Shown one piece after another: positions 7,964-16,844 of a DNA stretch of 49,845 nucleotides. This DNA is from Bacteroidota bacterium. Its GTDB lineage: Bacteria; Bacteroidota; Bacteroidia; Chitinophagales; Saprospiraceae. The notes under the pieces are model-generated. The model saw only the letters and a list, made by a program, of their open reading frames with translations. It did not search any database and was not told where the DNA came from. Numbering within the stretch: the first letter of the stretch is position 1; every line of letters starts with the position of its first letter. The DNA is taken from assembly GCA_024642665.1 (NCBI GenBank), contig JAHEAR010000026.1, positions 1 to 49,845 of the forward strand, in the 5' to 3' direction. The position numbers and the translations under genes were made by a program.

Positions 7964-10900
7964 TTAATTCAATTTGTACTTGATGCCAAGTTCATTGAGA
8001 TGCTCGATCATCTCGCTGGTGGCTTTCACCCTATTGGTTTTGGAAATCATCCCAAGAATAAAATCATCCTCGCGATCATAGACCTGGAGTTTGAACTTGT
8101 GTCGCCCCTTATGTTCCTCACATATTTTATCCAGACTGTCCAGTAAAAACTGATCCAATTGATCAATGGCAATTTTCACTGTGATCGACTTGGTCATTTC
8201 TTCCCCAATACTAGCCAGCATTCTGGCAGACGTAATTCTAAATTCATGATCCTGCCCCTTCCAACTTAATTGATAAAACCCTTCAATAAACAATGACTCC
8301 CCAATTGTAAATAATTCTCTGTACTTTTTATAATCTTCATTAAAAAGTTTTATCTCCAGCGAACCTCTGAAATCCTGAATAGTAAATATTCCCCAACCGG
8401 TACCTTTTTTTGACACACGATGATCCGCCGACGTTACAATACCGGCTACCTTGAGATGTTTGTCCTTATAATTCATCACCAGGTCAAGCGGACAATTGGT
8501 GAAATGCTCAATCTCAAGTCTGTAATCATCCAGCGGATGACCCGTCATAAATATGCCGGTGATCTCTTTCTCTTTGGTTAATTTTTCAATCAACGTCCAT
8601 TCCGGAACATTGGGAAATGCAGGTTCCTGAAACATATCAGCGGTGCTATCGCCAAACAAACTAAGTTGTGTCCGGGCCGATTGTGATTGAACAGCCTGAC
8701 CGTATTTAATAGCGTGCTCGATCATCGTATCATAACTATCGGTGGGTGCAAAATACTGTGCTCTGAATACGCCTTCGAAACAATCCATACCGCCACTCAT
8801 GACCAGTGCTTCCAGTGCTTTTTTATTCACAGATTTAAGATTGACTCTGGAGGTCATATCGAATATACTGGTAAACGGTCCATTAGCTTTACGCTCCGCG
8901 ATGATATCATCCCCCGAACCTGTTCCCATATTTTTTAATGCCGAAAGCCCAAATCGAATCGCTCCTTTTGCATTGACCGTAAAGTTGATATTACTTTCAT
9001 TGACATCCGGTGGTAACACGGCAATATTCATTCGCTTACACTCGCGCAGGAAGAAATTAAGTTTTGTGATATCGTTTTTATTATGTGTCAATACAGCCGC
9101 CATAAACTCCGCCGGATAATTTGCTTTTAGCCAGGCCGTTTGTACTGAAAGGACCGTATAGGCTGCACTATGCGAACGATTGAAACCATAGCTGGCAAAC
9201 TTGGACATGATTTCAAAAATCTCTTTCGCTTGTTCTTCCGGCACGCCTTTCGCCACTGCCCCATCTACAAATATTTTGTTGTGCCGCTCCATCTCCGACA
9301 CCTTCTTTTTACCCATCGCACGTCGAAGCATATCCGCAGCGCCGAGACTATACCCTGCCATGATCTGTGCGGCCTGCATAATTTGTTCCTGATACACCAT
9401 AATCCCATAGGTTGGCTTCAACAAATCAGTCAACCATTCGTGGGGATACACCACCGGCTCTCTGCCATGTTTTCGATTGACAAAAATAGGTATGTAGTTC
9501 ATCGGACCCGGGCGATACAAAGCATTCATCGCGATCAGATCTTCGATATCAGTGGGAACAAGTTCACGCAAGTATTTTTGCATGCCTGCGGATTCAAACT
9601 GGAAAATACCAATGGTCTCTCCTTTTTGAAACAACGAATACGTAGCCGGATCATCCAGCGGTATATTATCCGGATCAATTAATTCTGTTTCTCCTTTTCG
9701 TTCAGCGATGATCTTAACAGCATCCTTCACGATGGACAAAGTCTTCAGTCCCAGAAAGTCCATCTTTAGCATTCCTGCGGCTTCGACCACACCACCCTCA
9801 AACTGTGTCACCAGTAAGTCTGTCTCCGAAGAGGTACAAACGGGAATATATTGCATGATATCTCCCGGAGCAATAATCACTCCGGCCGCATGGATACCGG
9901 TGTTTCTGACGGTTCCTTCAACTTGTTGCGCAAGCTTTAAAATTTGTCCCTCGTTTGTCGATTGCTTTTCGATTTCCCGCAACTTGCGGATATTTTCGAG
10001 GTCTCTTGATTGGGCATCTTTTTCTGCATCATTTCCGGCTTTAAATATTTTTGCCAATGAAGTGCCCGGAGCCATTGGTATCATTTTAGCCAATCGATCC
10101 GTATCCGGTAAAGGCAATTCTAATACTCGTCCGACATCCCTGATCGATGATTTGGCAGCCATCGTACCAAAAGTTACGATTTGTGCTACTTGATTTCGTC
10201 CATATTTATTAACGACATAATCAATCACGCGTTGTCGCCCTTCATCATCAAAGTCAATATCAAAATCCGGCATAGACACCCTTTCCGGGTTGAGGAAACG
10301 CTCAAAGAGTAGATTGTAACGCAACGGATCGATATTGGTGATCGTCAAACAATACGCCACTGCTGATCCTGCACCGGATCCACGACCCGGACCAACACTC
10401 ACATCCATATTTCGTGCGGCATGAATGAAATCCTGAACGATCAGGAAGTAGCCTGCAAAACCCATTTTGTCAATCACACTTAACTCCCAATCGAGCCGCT
10501 CCTGGACGATTTGGGTGATCGTACCATATCTCGCTTTTGCTCCTTTGAATACAAGATCTCTTAGAAAATTCTTCTGATCTTTAAAGCCTTCCGGTACCGG
10601 AAAGTTGGGCAGTAATACATCACGGTTTAAATTGGGCGCCGTGATCTTATCAAAAATTTCATTGGTATTGTCTATCGCTTCAGGAATATCTGAAAAAATC
10701 AAATTCATTTCTTCCTGGGTTTTGAAATAGAAATCAGTACTTGGAAATTTAAATCTTCCTTCCTCTGACATCTTCTTTCCGGTGTTGACACAGAGAATTA
10801 TATCATGTGCTTTCGCATCGGTTTCATCGATATAGTGCGCATCATTGGTGGCGATGACTTTTACATTGTACTTTTTGGCAAAGCCTATTAAAATCTGATT

Positions 10901-11491
10901 GACATCTTCCTGACTCTTACCGGTATCATCAATGGATTCAAGTCCTTTGTGACGCTGTAATTCGATATAAAAATCTTCTCCAAAAATATCCAGCCACCAC
11001 TTGAGTTTATTTTCAGCATCCGCAACATCGCCTTTCAGAATCGTTTGAGGGATCTCCGCGCCAATGCAACAACTGGTGGCAATCAGTCCTTCGTGATACT
11101 GCAGTAATAATTCTTTATCAATTCTGGGAAAGCCACTATAGATGCCTTCGATATAACCCAGCGAACAAAGTTTTGAGAGATTCTCGTAGCCCGCCTGATT
11201 TTTTGCCAATAACAATTGGTGATAACGATTATCTCGTTCGCCTTTGGACTTCTGAAATTGTTGTTTGTGCCGGTCTTCTACCAGATAAAATTCACAACCT
11301 ACCAGCGCTTTTAGATTTCTTTTTTTTGCTTCGGAGACAAACTCAAATGCACCGAACATATTACCATGATCTGTCAGTGCGATTCCTTTCTGACCATCCG
11401 CCACGGCCTTGTCCATAAGTCGGGGAATGTGAGAGGCTCCATCCAGTAAAGAGTAGTGCGTGTGGTTGTGTAAATGAACAAATTCAGGCAT
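7964..11491 (-). CDS. dnaE: DNA polymerase III alpha subunit
   Basis: The replicative polymerase, 1175 aa, of ordinary DnaE1 length. The N-terminal PHP domain starts at once (FVHLHNHTHYSLLDGA) with its HxH motif intact and continues through LTDHGNMFG. The palm carries GPGRGSGAGSAVAYCL and PDFDIDF at residues 408-414, giving two catalytic Asp; the third lies in MDFLGLKTLSIVKD. YRPGPMNYIP and GFNRSHSAAY mark the palm/fingers. A C-terminal OB domain (LKVAGIVTSADHRVSKKGTG) follows. The ATG at 11491 gives the family start MPEFVHLHNH. The frame is open for 21 more codons upstream, but those come from the AAGTGAA heptad tract and are rejected. It is a single gene with no other polymerase genes nearby. 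Confidence 0.97.
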   Translation of the reverse strand: MPEFVHLHNHTHYSLLDGASHIPRLMDKAVADGQKGIALTDHGNMFGAFEFVSEAKKRNLKALVGCEFYLVEDRHKQQFQKSKGERDNRYHQLLLAKNQAGYENLSKLCSLGYIEGIYSGFPRIDKELLLQYHEGLIATSCCIGAEIPQTILKGDVADAENKLKWWLDIFGEDFYIELQRHKGLESIDDTGKSQEDVNQILIGFAKKYNVKVIATNDAHYIDETDAKAHDIILCVNTGKKMSEEGRFKFPSTDFYFKTQEEMNLIFSDIPEAIDNTNEIFDKITAPNLNRDVLLPNFPVPEGFKDQKNFLRDLVFKGAKARYGTITQIVQERLDWELSVIDKMGFAGYFLIVQDFIHAARNMDVSVGPGRGSGAGSAVAYCLTITNIDPLRYNLLFERFLNPERVSMPDFDIDFDDEGRQRVIDYVVNKYGRNQVAQIVTFGTMAAKSSIRDVGRVLELPLPDTDRLAKMIPMAPGTSLAKIFKAGNDAEKDAQSRDLENIRKLREIEKQSTNEGQILKLAQQVEGTVRNTGIHAAGVIIAPGDIMQYIPVCTSSETDLLVTQFEGGVVEAAGMLKMDFLGLKTLSIVKDAVKIIAERKGETELIDPDNIPLDDPATYSLFQKGETIGIFQFESAGMQKYLRELVPTDIEDLIAMNALYRPGPMNYIPIFVNRKHGREPVVYPHEWLTDLLKPTYGIMVYQEQIMQAAQIMAGYSLGAADMLRRAMGKKKVSEMERHNKIFVDGAVAKGVPEEQAKEIFEIMSKFASYGFNRSHSAAYTVLSVQTAWLKANYPAEFMAAVLTHNKNDITKLNFFLRECKRMNIAVLPPDVNESNINFTVNAKGAIRFGLSALKNMGTGSGDDIIAERKANGPFTSIFDMTSRVNLKSVNKKALEALVMSGGMDCFEGVFRAQYFAPTDSYDTMIEHAIKYGQAVQSQSARTQLSLFGDSTADMFQEPAFPNVPEWTLIEKLTKEKEITGIFMTGHPLDDYRLEIEHFTNCPLDLVMNYKDKHLKVAGIVTSADHRVSKKGTGWGIFTIQDFRGSLEIKLFNEDYKKYRELFTIGESLFIEGFYQLSWKGQDHEFRITSARMLASIGEEMTKSITVKIAIDQLDQFLLDSLDKICEEHKGRHKFKLQVYDREDDFILGMISKTNRVKATSEMIEHLNELGIKYKLN

Positions 11492-11501
11492 AGCACAAGA
11501 T

Positions 11502-12010
11502 AAGTGAAAAGTGAAGAGTGAAAAGTGAAAAGTGAGGTTGATTATACTTTTCAAAAGCCCTAATTTTCATTTTCAGCTAAAAACTAGTTTAAATATGAAA
11601 TCTAGCCTATTGAAAGACAAGGCTTTCGCATTTGCCGTATAGATTGTAAGGCTCTCTCAACAGCTGCGATCAGAAAAAAAAGAATTTGTACTCAGTAAGC
11701 AAATCTTAAGATCCGGGACAGCTCCGGGAGCCAGTATACGAGAAGCTGAATTTGGACAGAGCAAAAAAGATTTCATCAATAAAATGAGCATTGCTCTGAA
11801 GGAAGCCAATGAGACCGAGTATTTTCTAGAGCTCCTATTTGAGACAGATTACTTAATTGAAACAGAATTCAACACTTTACATCAACGGTGCGGTGAGATC
11901 AAAGGCAAGCTTATTTCCACTGTTCGCACAGCCAAAGCCAATGAATTAGCAAGATAATCTTGCGCTATCTACTTTTCACTCTTAACTCTTCACTTTTCAC
12001 TTTTCACTTA
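11502..12010. repeat. Inverted AAGTGAA heptad tracts flanking a pseudogene
   Basis: 11502-11538 is AAGTGAA repeated with small changes (AAGTGAA, AAGTGAA, GAGTGAA, AAGTGAA, AAGTGAG). 11971-12010 is the reverse complement of the same words (ACTTTTCACTC, CTTCACTTTTCAC). Together they bracket the degraded gene at 11595-11957. The left tract also sits 10 nt before the dnaE ATG, so it is part of the dnaE leader. Confidence 0.75.
11595..11957 (+). pseudogene. Four-helix-bundle (23S rRNA IVS-type) protein, amber-interrupted
   Basis: From the ATG at 11595 the frame reads MKSSLLKDKAFAFAV, then TAG at 11640-11642, then 104 codons to TAA at 11955-11957. After the stop the protein is a clear four-helix-bundle family member (TIGR02436 type): IVRLSQQLRSEKKEFVLSKQ, QILRSGTAPG, FGQSKKDFINKMSIALKEAN, ETEYFLELL. 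The usual T-S-I-G-A-N-I turn has become T-A-P-G-A-S-I, another sign of decay. With the stop read through, the length (about 120 aa) is normal for the family. No ATG lies soon enough after the stop to restart a full domain. The family is often found as intervening-sequence-like mobile DNA. Either a dead gene or a read-through case; the first is more likely. Confidence 0.8.
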
Positions 12011-12020
12011 AAAGAAACGC

Positions 12021-12058
12021 CGAAAAGCCCGTATGCACATTTGCTCCGGGCTTTTTCG
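12021..12058. terminator. Hairpin terminator, possibly bidirectional
   Basis: CGAAAAGCCCG (12021-12031) pairs with CGGGCTTTTTCG (12047-12058) around a 15-nt loop; the plus side ends in five T. It lies 63 nt past the four-helix pseudogene, just beyond the right heptad tract. Confidence 0.65.
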
Positions 12059-12688
12059 ACTAAGGTCTCAAAATAAGAAAACTACTTCTTTATGATGGGC
12101 AGTGGATACTGCATATCGAGGTTATTCTAATATTCATATAACGATGGCCAGCCGTCAAAAGTTTACAACATATAGAAAAAACTTTTATACCTGACTAACT
12201 CATGCTGTATGATATAAAGGTAAGTCATCCCCAACTAAAAACCTCAAATCATGGCCTTGTTTTTCCAATAAAACCTACAAATTCCTATACATAAGGCTTA
12301 ATCCTCTACAATAAAAGATTATATATATTTAATATTAATTTAATGTATAATGTATTTATTTTCAAGGTAAAAATGCCTTAGTGCCCGATTTTTAGGGAAT
12401 TCCTCATGATAACGATCGAAATACAGAATACGTGAAAATCGAGAAAACTTACATACCCATTCATTGACCAGATAATCTTCCGATCGCAACTTAGAGGCAT
12501 ATATTTCAACGCTTCCACCCAATCTTATCTGCAGATACAGCTACCAAATGCAGCGTTCAAAAGCTTCGAAGATACCTTTGCTAAAAGCATAGTACCGGGC
12601 TTTGACTGAGCTTCGTTTTTCACTCACGCCCCGCGGACGGGATCTACGCTGCGCTCCGATTTTCTCTTTCAACTTTTAACTTTTAACT
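12059..12688. other. Non-coding region before tRNA-Leu
   Basis: No supported gene in 630 nt. 12059-12340 is AT-rich. A 60-codon minus-strand frame (12340-12522) has plausible composition but no ATG, and a stop lies 7 codons upstream, so it is at best a remnant. 12641-12664 is a 24-nt piece repeated with one change at 30771-30794. 12668-12690 is made of AACTTTT heptads. Confidence 0.45.
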
Positions 12689-12696
12689 TATCTTTG
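12689..12696 (+). promoter_or_regulatory. TATCTTTG -7 element of tRNA-Leu
   Basis: Exact TAnnTTTG match 17 nt before the mature tRNA 5' end, which leaves a short 5' trailer for RNase P. It partly overlaps the end of the AACTTTT word tract. Confidence 0.5.
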
Positions 12697-12712
12697 CCGC
12701 CCATTCTGTACC

Positions 12713-12795
12713 GCCCGGGTGCTGAAATTGGTAGACAGGCATGTTTGAGGGACATGTGTACTACGTACGTGCGGGTTCGAGTCCCGCTCCGGGCA
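12713..12795 (+). tRNA. tRNA-Leu (anticodon GAG)
   Basis: An 83-nt cloverleaf. The acceptor GCCCGGG (12713-12719) pairs with TCCGGGC (12788-12794), with discriminator A at 12795. The D-arm contains TTGGTAGA. The anticodon stem CATGT/ACATG (12740-12744, 12752-12756) holds loop TTGAGGG with anticodon GAG at 12747-12749. A long variable arm (GTAC/GTAC core) makes it a class II tRNA, and the T-arm is GCGGG TTCGAGT CCCGC. CCA is not encoded. It is followed by its own terminator. Confidence 0.95.
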
Positions 12796-12813
12796 CTTCA
12801 GGGAAAAACAAGA

Positions 12814-12844
12814 GAGGCCGTTGTCATCAGCGGCTTCTTTTTTT
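12814..12844 (+). terminator. Rho-independent terminator of tRNA-Leu
   Basis: GAGGCCG (12814-12820), 10-nt loop, CGGCTTC (12831-12837) with one G-U pair, then seven T (12838-12844). The T-run abuts the stop codon of the convergent mlaF gene, so the same hairpin may also end mlaFE transcription. Confidence 0.8.
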
Positions 12845-13598
12845 ATGCGTGCAGATCTCTGACCTTTTGGAGGAAAGGGGAAGCAAAAACAAAATCCTGC
12901 AACACCTTATTATTGGACGTAAGCACCTGATCATTACTCCCTTCCCAGGCTAACTGCCCATTATGCAACAGCGCAATATTGTCTCCAATCTCCATGACGG
13001 AGTTCATATCATGTGTATTGATGATCGTGGTGATATTATTTTCAATCGTAATTTCATGAATCAACTGATCAATCACCATACTCGTCTTTGGATCCAGCCC
13101 TGAATTAGGTTCATCACAAAAGAGATACTTCGGCTTCAACACAATAGCCCTGGCAATACCCACTCTTTTCTGCATTCCTCCACTCAATTGTGAAGGATAT
13201 TTATCTAATACACCGGTCAAATCCACCCTTTCAAGGCAAAAATTGACCCGATCTATTTTTTCCTTAGCGGTCTGATTAGTAAACATATCCATAGGGAAAC
13301 GAATATTTTCTTCTACCGTCATGGAATCAAATAATGCAGTGCCTTGAAAGAGCATCCCAACCTGCATCCGAATATCCCGAATACTTTTCTTGTCAAGTGA
13401 CGTAAAATCAACATCATTGTACCAAACTTTTCCCTTCGTGGGCGGATACAACCCAACTAATATTTTAAGCAGTACCGTTTTACCGGCACCGCTCCGGCCA
13501 ATGATTAGATTTGTCTGACCTGCTTTAAAAGTAAGGCTAATATCTTCCAGGATATTTTGCGTACCAAATGATTTAAAAATATTTTCTGCCCTGATCAT
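12843..13598 (-). CDS. mlaF: MlaF-type ABC transporter ATPase
   Basis: A 251-aa ATP-binding subunit of a MlaFE-type lipid transporter, which moves phospholipid between the inner membrane and periplasmic carriers. Walker A is GRSGAGKT (34-41), the signature LSGGMQKR, and Walker B YLFCDEP followed by NSGLDP. The Q-loop is MLFQGTALFDSMTVEENI and the switch His is in NTHDMNSV. The DSMTVEENI and SGLDP forms are typical of the MlaF group. Its ATG overlaps the stop of mlaE by four bases (ATGA), which implies translational coupling. No MCE-domain (MlaD) gene is present next to it; downstream is the tRNA. Confidence 0.92.
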   Translation of the reverse strand: MIRAENIFKSFGTQNILEDISLTFKAGQTNLIIGRSGAGKTVLLKILVGLYPPTKGKVWYNDVDFTSLDKKSIRDIRMQVGMLFQGTALFDSMTVEENIRFPMDMFTNQTAKEKIDRVNFCLERVDLTGVLDKYPSQLSGGMQKRVGIARAIVLKPKYLFCDEPNSGLDPKTSMVIDQLIHEITIENNITTIINTHDMNSVMEIGDNIALLHNGQLAWEGSNDQVLTSNNKVLQDFVFASPFLQKVRDLHA

Positions 13599-14341
13599 GA
13601 TGTAAGAAGTACTGCGATGAGATAATCCGCAATCAGTATGGCGATGTTACTCATTACCACTGCGGCTGTACTGGCCCGACCCAATTCGATGCTCCCCCCT
13701 TTGACAAAATAGCCCTGATAACATGAGATAGAAGCAAGGATAAATCCAAAAACAACTGCTTTAACGTACATGATAAAGACATTCCAAGGCTCCAGAAAAA
13801 CACGAATACCTTCGATATATTCAGCTGAGGTGAATAGCCCTGTGGGAACAGCTGCCAGATAAGCACCAAGTATACTCACTATTGCTGCAAGGGAGACTAA
13901 AACCGGTACTACGAGAACAGCCGCCAGTATTTTAGGCATCACCAGGAAAGCAGATGTATTGACACCCATAATTTCCATGGCATCTATATGCTCTTTCTGG
14001 CGCATTCCTCCTATCTCGGCTGCCATATTAGATCCCACCTTGCCGGCCAAAACCAAACAAGTGATCGTCGGTGCTAATTCGATAATGGTAATATCGCGCA
14101 CCAGATACCCTACATAATACCGGGGAATGAACTGACCGCCAAGCTGATAACTGATTTGTACGGCCATGACCGCTCCCATAAAGGTGGAGATCAGCACAAC
14201 GATAATCAGTGATCCAATACCGATATCATTCATTTGCCGCATCGTCTCACGCCAGTACATGCTCATTTTCTCCGGTTTAGAGAAAACCTGCTTCATCCAG
14301 ATGAGAAACTTCCCGAAATGCTCTATAAACTTAATATTCAT
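13595..14341 (-). CDS. mlaE: MlaE-type ABC transporter permease
   Basis: A 248-aa integral membrane subunit of the lipid transporter. The MlaE core is clear: IGSLIIVVLISTFMGAVMAV, then ELAPTITCLVLAGKVGSNMA with the conserved AGxxGSxxAAEIG motif (AAEIGGMRQKEHIDAMEIMG), and a final helix pair ending IADYLIAVLLTS. About five or six membrane helices. The gene is first in the pair with mlaF (4-bp overlap). A near-consensus -7 element (TACTTTTA, minus strand of 14363-14370) lies about 21 nt before the ATG. It diverges from the SDR gene at 14500. Confidence 0.92.
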   Translation of the reverse strand: MNIKFIEHFGKFLIWMKQVFSKPEKMSMYWRETMRQMNDIGIGSLIIVVLISTFMGAVMAVQISYQLGGQFIPRYYVGYLVRDITIIELAPTITCLVLAGKVGSNMAAEIGGMRQKEHIDAMEIMGVNTSAFLVMPKILAAVLVVPVLVSLAAIVSILGAYLAAVPTGLFTSAEYIEGIRVFLEPWNVFIMYVKAVVFGFILASISCYQGYFVKGGSIELGRASTAAVVMSNIAILIADYLIAVLLTS

Positions 14342-14499
14342 CTATTGATGGCTTAACGGGGGTAAAAGTAACGCATACTTTATTATGAGGCGAATATTCT
14401 GATGCCTAAGTCACAATAACTATCCTGATCACCGTATAAAACCTACTGATTAATGCTGAATGATTAAAAGCACTATTTTTAGCCAATAAATAGTTGATC

Positions 14500-15201
14500 A
14501 TGAATGCAATCATTACAGGTGCAACAAAAGGAATCGGAAAAGCGGTGCTCATGGCACTCGCCAGAGAAGGATGGAATGTTGCTGCTACCAGCCGAAATCA
14601 GAAAGACCTGGATGACTTGCAAACCGACTTCAGGAAAGAATTCCCTGATCAGGATTGCCTGATTGATTGTGTCGATTTCAGCCTGAAATTAGAAACAAAA
14701 AAGTATGGTGATCGAATCACGCAACGATGGTCACAAATTGATCTGCTGGTTAATAATGCCGGAATATTTTTACCCGGGGCCGTACATTCAGAGCCTGAAG
14801 GTGTGCTCGAAAAAACGATTGACCTGAATCTTTACGGTCCATACCATCTGACCAGAAGTATCCTGCCGACGATGTTAGAAAATAAAAAAGGCCATATTAT
14901 TAATATGTGTTCTATTGCCAGCCTGATGTCTTATGCAAATGGTGGTGCCTACACGATCAGCAAATTTGCCCTTCTCGGATTTACCAAAGCCTTGCGAGAA
15001 GAAATGAAACCCTATGGCATCAAAGTTACCTCCATCATGCCGGGCGCTACCTGGTCTGCTTCCTGGGAAGGCGCAACTTTCCCGGCAGATAGATTGATGC
15101 CACCGGAAGATGTTGCAGAAGCAGTGGTTTCCTGCACGCGCATGGGATCGTCTTCCGTGGTCGAAGAAATTGTGATCCGGCCACAGTTAGGTGATCTCTA
15201 A
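14500..15201 (+). CDS. Short-chain dehydrogenase/reductase
   Basis: A 233-aa classical SDR with a Rossmann fold. The cofactor loop is TGATKGIG (6-13) and the structural motif is NNAG (about 85-88). The catalytic set is S138, Y151 and K155 (YTISK), with N at about 110 (IDLNLYGPYH). SRNQ after the second strand (Arg where NADP-binding forms often have a basic residue) suggests NADP(H). The substrate cannot be read from sequence; the closest general look is the YdfG/FabG-like oxidoreductases. ATG 14500 is chosen over the in-frame TTG at 14494. The next gene begins 15 nt later on the same strand. Confidence 0.85.
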   Translation: MNAIITGATKGIGKAVLMALAREGWNVAATSRNQKDLDDLQTDFRKEFPDQDCLIDCVDFSLKLETKKYGDRITQRWSQIDLLVNNAGIFLPGAVHSEPEGVLEKTIDLNLYGPYHLTRSILPTMLENKKGHIINMCSIASLMSYANGGAYTISKFALLGFTKALREEMKPYGIKVTSIMPGATWSASWEGATFPADRLMPPEDVAEAVVSCTRMGSSSVVEEIVIRPQLGDL

Positions 15202-15216
15202 AATCGCCGGCACACT

Positions 15217-15762
15217 ATGGAAAGAAATCTGAAGCTAATTGCCATCATCCCGCCTGAGCCTGTGTTTTCTGAAATCAGAAAGGAACAGGAATACATTGCT
15301 GATACCTGGGGACCGGAACGCGCACTGCGAACTCCGCCTCACATCACCATCATTCCTCCAATGTTGCTGACAGCTGATGAAGTGGGATGGCTTTATGGTA
15401 TCGCCTATGCCATCGCCGGTACACAGAATCGTTTTACAATTCAATTAAAAGATTACGACTCTTTTAAACCAAGAGTGATTTTTATAGCACCGATCATTTC
15501 CCCTGCATTTTCGAACCTGCATGATATCTGGCATCAGGCGATCATCACAAAAATGCCTCACGTGCTGTCAAAGTATCCTGAGCGGCCCTATCACCCTCAC
15601 CTTACACTGGCGCATAAAGATGTAACACATCCCCAATTTGATATGATGTGGAAATATTTTCAAGTAAAAAAATACCAGGCTTCCTTCACTGTGGATCGGT
15701 TCTGTATTTTGACCCACACCGATAGTGGATGGACAGTGGACAAGGACTATATATTTCTGTAA
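15217..15762 (+). CDS. 2H phosphoesterase (2'-5' RNA ligase-like)
   Basis: A 181-aa protein with the two-histidine fold. The paired motifs are H42-I-T-I and H128-L-T-L, about 86 residues apart, with PPHITIIPPM and YHPHLTLAHKD as flanking sequence. These His-x-Thr pairs cleave or form 2',3'-cyclic phosphodiester bonds in RNA or nucleotide-like substrates, and the family covers ThpR/LigT and the YjcG-like proteins. Native substrates of the bacterial members are mostly unsettled. It sits 15 nt after the SDR gene, so the two are probably one transcript, but no shared pathway is evident. Confidence 0.85.
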   Translation: MERNLKLIAIIPPEPVFSEIRKEQEYIADTWGPERALRTPPHITIIPPMLLTADEVGWLYGIAYAIAGTQNRFTIQLKDYDSFKPRVIFIAPIISPAFSNLHDIWHQAIITKMPHVLSKYPERPYHPHLTLAHKDVTHPQFDMMWKYFQVKKYQASFTVDRFCILTHTDSGWTVDKDYIFL

Positions 15763-15855
15763 TTGCTTATTTTGTCTTTTCGAAAGATAAATGACTTCTT
15801 TTTTTCAGTTATTCCGGTTTACGCATAATCGGTGTATGAAAAAAACTATCGTCCT

Positions 15856-16272
15856 ATGCCAAAGAAAACGCTAGTCAACGCAGAAACAAAAGAAAGTGTA
15901 ACCACTTTTATTAACGCGGTTGAAAATCCACAACGAAGAGCAGATAGCAAAATTTTGCTCAGTGTACTTGAGGGTATCACAAAACATAAACCAAAAATGT
16001 GGGGCAAAAACTTAATTGGTTTTGGAAAATATAGTTATCAACGCAAAAACGGAGATGAATTTGAATGGTTTACAGTTGGGTTTTCTCCGGGAAAAGCCCA
16101 CCTGAGCGTTTATCTCATGTTTGATCTCGATAAGGCTCCGGAGTGGCGTGACCATCTTGGTCCTCATAAAAAAGGAAAAGGCTGTCTCTATATCAAACGA
16201 CTGGAAGACATAGACATGGAGATCCTGAAAAAAATATTGCAAAAAGCATATGCTAATCATAAATCCGATTGA
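15856..16272 (+). CDS. DUF1801 (YdhG-like) protein
   Basis: A 138-aa protein of the DUF1801 family. The core is visible as ADSKILLSVLEGITKHKPKM, WGKNLIGFGKYSYQ, WFTVGFSPGKAHLSVYL and GKGCLYIKRLEDIDMEILKK. Members are small alpha/beta proteins resembling frataxin, sometimes proposed to bind metal, with no established reaction. The ATG at 15856 gives the family-like start MPKKTL; a GTG at 15832 would add eight residues. It is 93 nt past the 2H gene. Confidence 0.8.
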   Translation: MPKKTLVNAETKESVTTFINAVENPQRRADSKILLSVLEGITKHKPKMWGKNLIGFGKYSYQRKNGDEFEWFTVGFSPGKAHLSVYLMFDLDKAPEWRDHLGPHKKGKGCLYIKRLEDIDMEILKKILQKAYANHKSD

Positions 16273-16328
16273 GTATAAAATTATTTATAATGCCAATGGC
16301 CACCCATAAGTTTCAATTAATCTACATC

Positions 16329-16787
16329 ATGAAATACCTCTTTATCTTTTTGATTTCAGGGCTCTGCTTTGGATCTGTCCAGAGTCAAACTACTAACCCC
16401 AACTATGATGAGGATCTGGCGGCGAAATTAGGGGCTGATGATTACGGGATGAAATCCTATGTTTTTGTGATGTTAAAAACCGGCCCTAACGAATCCACAG
16501 ATAAGGTGGCAAGAGACAGTTGCTTTTCCGGCCATATGAGCAATATCAAACGATTAGTCCTGGAAGATAAGCTTATTGTTGCGGGACCGATTGGAAAAAA
16601 TGAAAATTCGTACCGAGGAATTTTTATTCTGAATGTCCCCACTTTAGAAGAAGCTAGCGAACTTCTTCAATCAGATCCTGCCATACATACCGGATACCTG
16701 GCCGCTGATCTATATCCATGGTATGGGTCGGCAGCGCTACCTTTATATCGAGAAGCGTCAGACAAGATATGGAGAATAGGATTTTAA
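16329..16787 (+). CDS. Exported YciI-like protein
   Basis: A 152-aa precursor with a signal peptide (MKYLFIFLISGLCFGSVQSQ) and a YciI/dimeric alpha-beta barrel domain: YVFVMLKTGP, HMSNIKRLVLEDKLIVAGPI, RGIFILNVPTLEEASELLQSDP. A conserved-type His precedes the helix (GHMSN). Cytoplasmic YciI proteins are often enzyme-like or of unknown role; the secreted form is less usual. ATG 16329 is chosen because the 20 preceding codons lack a signal and overlap the DUF1801 stop region. Same strand and short spacing suggest co-transcription with the neighbours. Confidence 0.75.
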   Translation: MKYLFIFLISGLCFGSVQSQTTNPNYDEDLAAKLGADDYGMKSYVFVMLKTGPNESTDKVARDSCFSGHMSNIKRLVLEDKLIVAGPIGKNENSYRGIFILNVPTLEEASELLQSDPAIHTGYLAADLYPWYGSAALPLYREASDKIWRIGF

Positions 16788-16844
16788 TAATCCCGATGTC
16801 CAAAGTTTATCCCCTTGAAGTTTGTATCAATAAAAAAACTCATC

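Noticed and set aside
7728-7967. 79-codon plus-strand ORF before the dnaE 3' end
   Set aside because: No family resemblance, unusual composition, no promoter, and it runs over the dnaE stop codon.
12340-12522. 60-codon minus-strand ORF
   Set aside because: No ATG, upstream in-frame stop seven codons away; at most a remnant.
12713-12795. tRNA-Leu as an integration site for a mobile element
   Set aside because: No repeat of the tRNA 3' end and no integrase; downstream is the terminator and mlaF.
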